NCBI GenBank assembly: GCA_017979445.1
Contig: CM030705.1
Span: forward strand, 10,132,679-10,196,678
Origin: Akebia trifoliata
Taxonomy: Eukaryota; Streptophyta; Magnoliopsida; Ranunculales; Lardizabalaceae
DNA: 64,000 nucleotides
Direction: 5' to 3'
Numbering within the stretch: the first letter of the stretch is position 1; each line of letters opens with the position of its first letter. Positions 23,304-33,598 of the stretch are shown piece after piece. The notes beneath the pieces are model-generated. The model worked only from the letters and a program-made list of their open reading frames with translations, had not been told where the DNA came from and made no database searches. The position numbers and the translations under genes are program-made.

Positions 23304-23509
23304 AAACCCTAGATCTGGAATGCTGTGGAGAGAGTGTGTGCAAGAGACATATACATACATAGAGAATGTGAGAGAACGAGAGAGCGAGGACGAGAGAGAG
23401 AGAGAGAGAGAGTACGAGAGAACGAGAGTCGTTTTTCTCTCTCTCTTAGACTGGGGAAGAAGAGTTTTTTTTAGAATGGCTATTGGCACCCCAATTTTTA
23501 CTTCTTTAG

Positions 23510-23618
23510 AAGAAACAACGATTAAACGACAGTTTAAAACTGTCGCAATTAACAACAGCCGTTGGCAGTCGTTTTTAGCGCAATTACGGCGTCGCGAAAA
23601 ACGCAATATGACGTAGTG
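23510..23618. repeat. CACTA right terminal and subterminal repeats
   Basis: ACGACAGTTT, ACTGTCGC and GCAGTCGTTTTT repeats followed by the terminal repeat ending ACGTAGTG. Confidence 0.85.
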
Positions 23619-24422
23619 TTTGTTTTGTAATATCTATTTATTTACCTGCATTTCCTCTGGATCAGAGCTAACCAGAAAAGAATCTGCAACAAGTCGTTTG
23701 TTGGCTTCCTTCTTTTTGCTAGCAGAAGTGCTGATCACTGTAACCTTCATACCTAAAGCCTTGCCAAACTTTACAGCAACATGACCAAGACCACCAAGAC
23801 CCACAACACCCAAATGTTTGTCGGGATCGTTGAGTCCAAAAAATTTCATTGGGCTGTAGAATGTAGTCCCAGCACACATTAGTGGTGCGCCTGCATCTAA
23901 GGGTAAGTTATCAGGGAAAAGGCAAGCAAAGTGCTCATCCATGACAATCTTAATTATTAGAAAATCCACCATACGTTTTTGTGCCATCGTGGTAAGTTGC
24001 ATTGTAGGTGAGTATTACTTTTGGGCAATAATTTTCCAAGTCTTGATAGCAATTGTCACATGAACCACAAGATCCGACCATGCGCACTTTGTCTCCCACG
24101 TTGAATTTTTGGACATTGCGGCCTACCTCTGTAATTATGCCTACGATCTCATGCCTATACGAGTACATAACCAAGCTTTAGGAATGATTTTCAGATCCGT
24201 GTGTTTGAGTAGATTGCTGACAACTCATCTCTCACTAATAATTTCTATGATCATCTAATTGAATTAGCTAGCTAGGGGAAGCAAGTGCAATGCATATGGC
24301 GTTTAAGTAGTAGAATTATCCTATGACTTGAAACTTATCGACAAATAAGATAGGATGCACTAATGGCTCATGGGGTTAATTGGCATTCAAATTTGCGTGA
24401 TCAAGAGGTATTTGAGACACAC

Positions 24423-24447
24423 ACATGCGCACACACACACACACACA
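24423..24447. repeat. (CA)n microsatellite in intron 2 of pseudogene D
   Basis: An ACAC run where B has CAAAACAAAA-type sequence at the same intron position. Confidence 0.9.
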
Positions 24448-24859
24448 AAAAATACTTTAGACATCAGTTTAATTTTAAATGATGTCTATTATTTGGATGT
24501 AAAAACATTCATAAATGGGGGGCTTTCAACATCGATTTTTCAAAAATCAAAGTCTAAAGTTCAAACATTAACCGATGTGTAAAAATCCCACACATTTTGG
24601 GGTTGAGTTTCCCATGGACAATCCAATAAAATTGTTTTGAAAAGAAATGTATTTCAAAATGAATTTTGAATTTTAGTGCTAAACAAAGTTAAATGTTATT
24701 TAGATAGCGTTGTAAAATAACTTGGTAACTGCCATTATTTCTTAAAATGATACTATTATGAATAGAATAAAAAGATCTAATAATAAGCTATTTTCAAAAA
24801 ATACGAAAAATATTTAAACAGTACTACTGCAACAGCCATGCTTTATTTACATTGAACTT

Positions 24860-25060
24860 ATTTGAAATCTATAGGTTTAGGGAGAAAAATAGGGACAATA
24901 TTGTAGATCAGATGACAATTTCACCAAAAAGGCTAACAAAATTTATATATAAAAAAAAATTGAATAAAAAATCAAATACAATGGTTTAGAATTAATACAA
25001 GAACAAGCTAAACTATATTAGAGGGCGATTAGGAAGATATTGTGACTAGGAAGAGATTTG
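24860..25060. other. Module spacer next to the foldback MITE array
   Basis: About 200 bp matching 38915-39100 and in part 1-60 and 2560-2693 (phrases GGACAATATTGTAGATCAG and GAACAAGCTAAACTATAT). It marks the common insertion neighbourhood of the MITEs. Confidence 0.7.
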
Positions 25061-25061
25061 A

Positions 25062-25105
<44 letters not shown>

Positions 25106-28100
25106 GAAATGTTCAGCAACAAACATTTTGGCAAAACATGGGTTAGAGGTTTTGAAATGGGTTGATTTTTGGTGAGGATGATCTCTATGGTGAGGAGATC
25201 ATCCTCACCAAAAATCAGACCATTCCAAAACTTCTAGCCCCAGTTTACAAGTTGAAAAATCGTGGACCATCCATTTTTTATAAATCATTTTTGATGGGGT
25301 TAGAAATTTTGGAATTGTCTGATTTTTGGTGATGATGATCTCCTCACCGTAGAGATCATCCTCCCAAAAAATCAGCCCATTCCAAAACCTCTAACTCATA
25401 TTATGAAAAATGTTTTGCCAAAATGTTTGTTGTTTTCTCATATATATATATATATATATATAGGGAAATGTTCAGCAACAAACATTTTGACAAACATTTT
25501 GGCAAAACATTTTTGAAAATATGGGTTACAGGTTTTGGAATGGGCTGATTTTTGGTGAGGATGATCTCTACAGGGAATAGATCATCATCACCAAAAATCA
25601 GTCCATTCCAAAACTTCTAACCCATCAAAAATGGTTTACAAAAAATGGACGGTCCACGATTTTCAACCTGTTAATATGGGGCTAGAAATTTTGGAATGGG
25701 CTGATTTTTGATGAGGATGATCTCCTCACCGTAGAGATCATCCTCACCAAAAATCAGCCCATTCCTAAACCTCTAACCCATGTTTTGAAAAATGTTTTGC
25801 CAAAATGTTTGTCAAAATGTTTGTTGCTGAAAGGGACCCATATATATATATATATGGGTAGCGTTCAAGGGCAAACTTTTTAGCAAACTTTTTGGCAAAA
25901 CATTTTTCAAAACATGGGTTAGAGGTTTTGGAATGGACTGATTTTTGGTGAGGATGATCTCTACGATGAGGAGATCATCCTCACCAAAAATCAGCGCATT
26001 CCAAAACTTCTAACCCCATCAAAAATAGTTTACAAAAAATGGACGGTCCACGATGTTTTAGCTTGTAAACATGGGTTAGAAGTTTTGGAATGGGCTGATT
26101 TTTGGTGAGGATGATCTCCTCACCGTAGAGATCATCCTCACCAAAAATAAGCTCATTCCAAAACCTCTAACCCATGTTTTGAAAATGTTTTGCCAAAAAG
26201 TTTGCCATTGAACTCCCCCCTATATATATATATATATATATATAGGATAGCGTTTAATGGCAAACTTTTTGGCAAAACATTTTTCAAAACATGGGTTAGA
26301 GGTTTTGGAATGGGCTGATTTTTGGTGAGGATGATCTCTACGGTGAGCAGATTATCCTCACCAAAAATCAGCCAATTCCAAAACTTCTAACACATGTTTA
26401 CAAGATGAAAACTCATGGACCGTCCATTTTTTGTAAACTGTTTTTGATGGGGTTAGAAGTTTTGGAATGGGCTGATTTTTGGTGATGATGATCTCCTCAC
26501 CGTAGAGATCATCCTCACCAAAAATCAGCCCATTCCAAAACCTCTAACCCATGTTTTGAAAAATGTTTTGCCAAAAAGTTTGCTAAAAAGTTTGCCATTG
26601 AACGCCCCCCATATATATATATATATGGGTTGCGTTCAAAGGCCAACTTTTGGCAAAACATTTTTCAAAACATGAATTAGAGGTTTTGGAATGGGCTGAT
26701 TTTTTGTGAAGATGATTTCTACAGTGAGGAGATCATCATCACTAAAAATCAGCCCATTCCAAAACTTCTAATCCCATCAAAAATGGTTTACAAAAAATGG
26801 ACGGTCCACAATTTTTCAACTTGTAAACATGGGACTAGAAGTTTTGGAATGGGCTGATTTTTGGTGAGGATGATCTCCTCACCGTAGAGATCATCCTCAC
26901 CAAAAATCAGCCCATTCCAAAACTTCTATCCCATGTTTTGAAAAATGTTTTGCCAAAATATTTGTCAAAATGTTTGTTCCTGAATGGAACCATATATATA
27001 TATGGGAGCGTTCGGAGGCCCCAAAAAGAGGCAAACATTTTCAAAACATAGGCTAGAAGCTTCAGAATGGGCTGATTTTTTGTGAGGATGATCTCTATGG
27101 TGAGGAGATCGTCCTCACCAAAAATCAGCCCATTCCAAAACTTCTAGCCTCATAAAAAATGATTTACAAAAAATAGACGGTCCACGATTTTTCAACTTGT
27201 AAACATGGGGCTAAAAATTTCGGAATGGGCTGATTTTTGGTGAAGATGATCTACTAATCATAGAGATCATCCTCACCAAAAATCAGCCCATTCCAAAACT
27301 TCTAACCCATGTAGGACAAAAAACGTTTGTTAAAGTGTAAGGTAAAGCTTAGGGTGTTGAACATTTCCCATATATATATATATATATATGGGAGCGTTCG
27401 GAGGCCCCAAAAAGAGGCAAACATTTTCAAAACATAGGCTAGAAGCTTCAGAATGGGCTGATTTTTTGTGAGGATGATCTCTATGGTGAAGAGATCATCC
27501 ACACCAAAAATCAACTCATTCTAAAACTTCTAACCTTAGTTTACAAGTTGAAGAATAGTGGACCGTCCAATTTTTGTAAATCACTTTTGATGGGATTAGA
27601 AGTTTTGGAATGAGCTAGTTTTTTGTGAGGATGATCTCCTCATTATAGAGATCATTCTCGCAAAAAATCAGCCCATTCTGAAACTTCGAACCCATACATT
27701 GAAAAATATTTGGCTCACTTTATATATATATATATATGGGAAATGTTCAACAACAAACATTTTGGCAAAACATTTTTCAAAACATGGGTTAGAGATTTTG
27801 GAATGGGCTGATTTTTGGTGAGGATGATCTCCTCACTGTAGAGATCATCCTCACCAAAAATCAGCCCATTCCAAGATCTCTAACCGATGTGTTTTGAAAA
27901 ATGTTTTGCTAAAATGTTTGTTGCTGAACGGGACCCTCTATATATATATATATATATATGAGTCCCGTTCAACACCCTACACTTTACCCTACATGTTTTG
28001 TCCTACATGGGTTAGAAGTTTTGGAATAGGCTGATTTTTTGTGAGGATGATCTCTATGGTGAGGAGATTATCCTCACCAAAATCAGCCCATTCCAAAATT

Positions 28101-29051
28101 TCTGACCCCATAAAAATTTTCATAGAGATCATCCTCACCAAAAATCAGTCTATTCCAAAACTTCTAACCCCATAAAAAATGATTTACAAAAAATGGACGG
28201 TCTACGATTTTTCAACTTGTAAACATGGGGTTAGAAATTTCGGAATGGGCTGATTTTTAGTGAGAAGGATCTTCTAACCATAAAGATCATCCTCACGAAA
28301 AATCAACTCATTCCAAAACTTCTAACCTATGTAGGACAAAACACGTTTGGTAAAGCGTAGGGTAAAGTATAAGGTGTTGAATATTTCCCTATATATATAT
28401 ATATGGGTCCCGTTCAATGGCTAACTTTTTGGCAAAACATTTTTCAAAACATGAGTTAGAAGTTTTGGAATGGGCTGATTTTTGGTGAGGATGATTGCTA
28501 CAGTGAGGAGATCATCATCACAAAAAATCAGCCCATTCCAAAACTTCTAACCCCATCAAAAATAGTTTACAAAAAATGGACAGTCCACGATTTTTCAACT
28601 TGTAAACATGAGTTAGAAGTTTTGGAATGGGCTGATTTTTGGTGAGGAGATCATCCTCACCAAAAATCAGCCCATTCCAAAACTTCTAACTCATGTTTTG
28701 AAAAAATGTTTTGCCAAAAAGTTAGCCATTGAACGCTACCCTATATATATATAGGGAAATGTTCAGCAACAAACATTTTGGCAAAACATTTTTCAAAACA
28801 TGGAGATCATCCTCACCAAAAATCAGCCTATTCCAAAACTTCTAACCCCATCAAAAATAGTTTACAAAAAATGGACGGTCCACTATTTTTCAACTTGTAA
28901 ACTGGGGCTAGAATTTTTGGAATGGGCTGACTTTTGGTGATGATGATCTCCTCACCGTAGAGATCATCCTCACCAAAAATCAGCCCATTCCAAAATCTCT
29001 AACCCATGTTTTGAAAAATGTTTTGCCAAAATGTTTGTTGCTGAACAGGAC

Positions 29052-29053
<2 letters not shown>
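25062..29053. repeat. Array of eleven foldback MITE units separated by TA tracts
   Basis: Units begin near 25103, 25462, 25856, 26245, 26627, 27003, 27390, 27737, 27960, 28405 and 28753. Each runs from a GGG-type start through two nested hairpins to a CCC-type end, with (TA)n between units. Most are about 330-430 bp; the unit at 27737 has only one hairpin. The middle loop (ATGGACGGTCCACGA) appears in either orientation. The outer 25-50 bp come in several sequence versions that remain complementary within each unit. No coding capacity. Confidence 0.93.

Positions 29054-29126
<73 letters not shown>
29054..29126. repeat. (TA)n(GA)n compound microsatellite
   Basis: A TA tract running into a GA tract at the end of the MITE array. 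The same compound repeat is at 58471-58531. Confidence 0.95.
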
Positions 29127-29128
<2 letters not shown>

Positions 29129-29342
29129 CGAGGTTGACTTGATCTAATCAAGAGAGCAAAGCAAGAACAACTTGCCTAATTGAGAGAGACAGAGAGGGAG
29201 AGGGACTTATTCTAATCGAAAGAGACAATATCAATCTTTAAAACCCTAATCATGATAGGCAAGAATAAAGAGGTAAGAGACTCCAAAATAGTCAAAGCAA
29301 AAGAGAATATAAAAGGACATAAGGTTTGAGAGATGCAACCTA

Positions 29343-29518
29343 GGGTTTGAATAAGTCGTGATGAATGCACACGATTGGATACATGGTTGACGTGGCAAGG
29401 GCACATAACCATAGATGTTTTTCTTCAAATACACAGGAAAACTGTGCGATTTTGTTCCCTTGCCACGTCAACTGCATACATAACCGTGTGCATTCATCAT
29501 TATTCTTTGAATAAAACC
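29343..29518. mobile_element. Hairpin MITE, copy 1
   Basis: The ends are inverted copies (GATGAATGCACAC ... GTGTGCATTCATC, with flanking TTTGAATAA on both sides), and the arms continue through GTTGACGTGGCAAGGGCA. Open frames here are produced by the hairpin. Copies at 39241-39416 and 58748-58923. Confidence 0.8.
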
Positions 29519-29766
29519 CCAAAAAAATAATATAACATTTCAATTCATGTTGGATTTGTGAAACACACTCATATCTGACCTGAATTCGAGTCAAGTTAAG
29601 AAAATTAAATCATGTTGAGTATATTTTTTTATTCAGATATACTCCTATGACCCAACAAATTCGCTAAAATCAATTTTCAAATCACTTGGATATATCAGAT
29701 AAAATCCAACCCATTTTAAGCTCTACTTAGATCACCTACTAATCCTCCGACTCGTGCAATCTTTTC

Positions 29767-31455
29767 TGTTAAATCCTTATTTTAATTTCCTATTTTATTT
29801 AATTTTCTAATTCTATTTAGTATTATTGTAGAGAGTTTCTATTTTAGGTTTACCAGGAGTTTAGTATGAGTCAAATTAGGTTTTAGAATTAAATTAGAAA
29901 TTGTTATTGTGGCCAAATTGGCAAGTTAAGCCTTTATATTTAGGAGGGAAATTTCACTATTAAAAATAAGCAATAACAATAAATTTATCTTGTTAGAAAC
30001 TCTTCTTCTTTTTCTTCTTCCTTTTAATCTCTCATTCTCTTCTAGTTTACCATCTTCTTGACCTAAGAACCCTAACATCTGGTATCAGAGCATCTCTCCT
30101 AATCTTTACTATAACGATTAATGAGCTAGAAGTCAAAGTTCTATCTCTCACCCAATGAGTTGAAAAAATTTCTAAGACATTGACCAAATTCGAATTAATG
30201 AGTTGCCAGCTATGTTGGAGCGAATTTGGCAACACTTGCAGTAATTGGCACCAATACCACTTTGATCGCAATTGGAGACACAAGACCATCCAAATTAAGG
30301 CAGGGCTATAATTCAAGGCTACAACATTCATATTGAATTTTCCTTGTTTAATGGAGATGATCCAATGGGTTGGATTTTTCGTGTGGAGGAAAAAAAAATC
30401 ACCAATATCATGAACGAACAGATTGTGGCCCTAGCATCGTCTTGTCTTATGGGAGTTACGATTCCATGGTACCAATGGTTAGAACGCACTTTAGGCAAAT
30501 TGAACTAGACACAATTTACTCGAGCATCATGTACATGATTTGGCTTTCTAGATCAGAACGATCCTATTGGAGCACTTTCCAAATTGTGTCAAACGAAAAT
30601 AGTTAGTAAATATAAATTGCGGTATGAGTGGTTGGCTAATAGAATGAAGATTACCAAATATTTCCTGATTAATTGTTTTATTTCAGATTTGTGTAATGAA
30701 CTACGAGTTAGAGTTCAGCTGTAAAAACCTACTACCCATATACAAGCTTTTGAACTAGTAAAATTTCAGGCCGAAGCTATAATTGTTACAATGGTAAAGT
30801 TGACTTCTCGAGTGAACTCAAACCATCCATTCCTTCTACCTATTCCTACTAGACCAACAACTCTTGAGCCACAACATCGTTACTTGGGCCATCCTTTCAT
30901 GGGCTTCCTCCTATTCAACAACTTTCCCTTATAGAACAAGCAGACCGACGAGCCAAGGGTCTTCTTTTGAATTGTGACAAATAATTCAAACCGGGGCACT
31001 AATGCAAAAAATACAATAACTCATTTTAGACGTCAATATTCTTTCTATTGAGAATTGTGCAAATACACGTAAAGACAATGTTGTAACTGTCAAGGTTTTT
31101 CCAACTTGTGGACAAATCATTTCGAAGGGGGAGGGGATGTTAGGATCCTTATTTTAGTTTTCTAGTTATATTAGTTTTCTAATTTCATTTAGTATTATTT
31201 TAGAAAGTTTTTATTTTAAGTTTGTTAGGAGTTTAGTATGAGTCAATTAGGTTTTATAGTTAAATTAGGAATTGATATTGTAGTCAAATTGGCCATTTAA
31301 CTCTTTATAAATAGGATGACGGTTTTCATTATTAAAAATAAGCAATAATAATAAATTTATCACCCTTTTGTCAGAAACTGTTCTTCTTCTTCTATTTCCT
31401 CTTCTTAATCTCTCATTCTCTGTTTGTTCTTCTTCTTGATCTAAGAACCCTAACA
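29767..31455 (+). mobile_element. Gag-only LTR retrotransposon relic, copy 1
   Basis: 5' LTR 29767-30077 (TGTTAAATCC...CCCTAACA), primer-binding site TGGTATCAGAGC at 30080 (initiator Met tRNA type), degraded gag 30170-30960, polypurine tract GAAGGGGGAGGGGA at 31124-31137 and 3' LTR 31138-31455. Flanks TTTTC and TTCTC resemble a 5-bp duplication. The gag piece contains FSLFNGDDPMGWIFRVEEKK and ANRM-like motifs of the retrotransposon gag domain, broken by stops. No protease, reverse transcriptase or integrase is present, a structure called TR-GAG in plants. Confidence 0.88.
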
Positions 31456-31650
31456 TTCTCCCCCAACATGCATTGGATAATTTTATTGAACAGAATAAAA
31501 AAATATGACTGATTCATTGGTTTTTGGAGCAAAAATCAAATAGGATTAAAACTCAGGAATATTCTAAAGTAAAGTAAAATATGACAGATTCAAGATAAGA
31601 TTGAGTCAAATAAAAAAATATACGTAGAGATTGAAGATGGGCCATTTAAA

Positions 31651-31932
31651 TGGGACCGGATCCTCTGTAGTGCAATATGCTTGTAATGCTCTTTAGCATG
31701 ATTCAACGGTTGAAAGAGTGCCACATCAAAAACAAACTAAAAAAACCCCGTTTGAAATTGGGACCGTCCATTTTAAAATAATTGGATCTGACAAAATTTA
31801 AAAAAAAAAAAATTTAATTTAATTCTTTTTTAATCAAATTTTGACCACGATCACTGCAGGCTTCAGGTGTTATTTTTTCCCAACATGAGTCTCTGTCGCC
31901 TGTGGAGAGAGTGCTACAGAGGATCCGCACCC
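31651..31932. mobile_element. MITE with 8-bp target duplication (hAT-like), copy 1
   Basis: Ends TGGGACCGGATCCTCTGTAG and CTACAGAGGATCCGCACCC are inverted and flanked by CATTTAAA (31643-31650 and 31933-31940). The H-side paralogue at 61077-61312 lacks an internal stretch of about 45 bp. Confidence 0.88.
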
Positions 31933-33598
31933 CATTTAAACTATTCACATTATTTTGCTCAGACTCCTCGGTGTGTAAGGGTAGTTTTATAAATTAGATA
32001 ACCAATTCCATATTTCTGTAAGCAAAACAAATTTCAATTTCGGGGCTGACGTCGTGACTTAAAATGTCACTAACTATGCGAGGCCTTCCCATCAAATTCG
32101 GTCCCCTCTCCGGCTCTCCGTAGTCTATGGTAAGGACATCTCCCCGTGGAAGTGGAAACCATTATTAAATCTTCTTTGACACATTGTGGGAAGTTTTGAT
32201 TGGTAAATTTTCTTGCAAATAGTCTAAGATCTTCGTAAAACTTCCTCCCAATAAATACAAATTTAAAATAAATAAATAAAACATAATAAAAAATGGTTTG
32301 AGAATTAAAACCTATTTGAATACAGATTTTTATTATGAATCAAAATTTTCAGGGAATGTCATCTCAATAAAAAATCCCTCGAAGGCATGATCCTACTCAA
32401 TTTGAGATACCCTCATATTTATACTTTAATTTGAGATACCCCTGTATTTTCAACTAATAACATACCCCTATTTGATCTTATATTGCCCCTACTCCCTCAT
32501 CTCCCTCCATTTCCCTTGTCCTACCCCACCACAAGAAAATCTTGACAATGTCCTAAATAAAGTTAAATGATACTTAGATAGTGTACAAGTATAATGTTCA
32601 AATTTACCTCGGACAACTCAGATTATTTCAATGACGAATTTTCATCATCCAAAAAGCTAGGGTAGTGGTGTGACACCTTCCAAACACCCTTCGACATTCA
32701 AGTTAAATTGTAAGTTACAGAAAATAATGGTTATAAACTTCAATCAACTTCCAAAAGTCTTTTCTTTTATAGTTTCTTCCTTTAGTTATAGGCTAATCTT
32801 CTTTCTTAACTTTCCCTTGGTCACATCACAATTTTCTTTATTCGAGGAGGATGAGAAATTTAGGGTGATTCTCTCTAAAGACCGAGAATTAGCGAAAAAA
32901 TTTTATCGACAAAATTTAAAGTTATCCATTTAGGAAAGGACGTGATTTATGTAATCAATCACTTGTAGATTTTCAGAATCTTCTACTAATTCGCACTCAG
33001 AGAAGATGAGAGCTCGTTATAAGCATATGCTTTTCTCAATCTAGGGAAAACTAGGCACTTAACTCGGGCATGTTATGCTGGGCAGTGCTCTCAAACACTT
33101 TAGCAACCACAAAGCAGGGCAATGCTAAAATCTATCTTGCCCAACCACTAAATAATTCTCTAATATAGACATGTGAAGGGTCCATGATTCAACTCGTCTA
33201 CTCTATACAAATAGCATTGTAATATAACTTGCTAATGGCATTGTTTGCATAAATAACTTTTATGAACAAAGTAAAATTACTTGATAAAAAGTACCTATTC
33301 AACAACCACTATATATTTACCATTAAATAACCTAGGATATGGGTATTTGTTATTGGTGGTTAATCCAAACTGTTGGGTTGTGAGGAACAATAAAAAAAAA
33401 AAACCTAATTTAATCACATCAAATTCATCCCCATCTTTACAAAATTATTTAGTGTATCCCTTACACTTTATTATAATCCATAATAATTAATACTCTAATA
33501 CATAATATCAATCAAGAAAAATACTCTGCCAAATAAAACTTAAATTTATTGACTTCCACCAATATTAAAACATAGGCTTTGGATTTCGAGTAATTTGA
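31933..33598. other. 3' flank of CAD gene E
   Basis: No gene supported. It contains a decayed relative of the hAT MITE of gene C at about 32390-32540, then sequence similar to the 3' flanks of B, C and H. The direct counterpart is 61313-63042. Confidence 0.65.

Larger units (their letters stand above)
16042..23618. mobile_element. CACTA element with captured gene pieces, 7577 bp
   Basis: Left end CACTACGTCATAATGCG and right end CGCAATATGACGTAGTG are inverted repeats. They are flanked by a 3-bp duplication TTT (16039-16041 and 23619-23621), and removing the element restores the CAD intron 3 sequence seen in B, C, E and H. Both ends carry many short subterminal ACGACTGTC/GACAGTCG repeats, as in En/Spm-type elements. 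No TnpA/TnpD-like transposase frame was found, so it is non-autonomous. It contains, all on the minus strand, a DUF1005-type exon, an unknown exon and seven myosin XI exons. Confidence 0.95.
15891..24840 (-). pseudogene. CAD-like pseudogene D, split by a CACTA element
   Basis: On the minus strand: intron 2 remnant (24155-24840), exon 3 (23646-24154), start of intron 3, then a 7.6-kb CACTA insertion, the rest of intron 3 (15926-16041) and about 35 nt of exon 4 (15891-15925). Exons 1, 2 and 5 and most of exon 4 are missing. Exon 3 is 509 rather than 514 nt: the KAGVAG stretch is shortened and a frameshift with stop follows GGFS before the KIVMDEHF segment. The exon 4 acceptor has also drifted. 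The remaining frame keeps the structural zinc cysteines and GLGGLG. Upstream it joins module spacer sequence at about 24860 instead of exon 2. Confidence 0.9.

Noticed and set aside
25062..29053. CRISPR-like or satellite array
   Set aside because: Units are long hairpins of variable length with TA tracts between them, and one solitary copy has a 9-bp target duplication: transposons, not CRISPR or classical satellite.
29212..29594. Three overlapping minus-strand frames, repeated near 58618-58840
   Set aside because: They lie in a hairpin MITE and its flank, do not keep frame between copies and show no protein motif.
29767..31455. Complete Ty3- or Ty1-type retrotransposon
   Set aside because: Between gag and the polypurine tract there is no room for, and no trace of, protease, reverse transcriptase or integrase.
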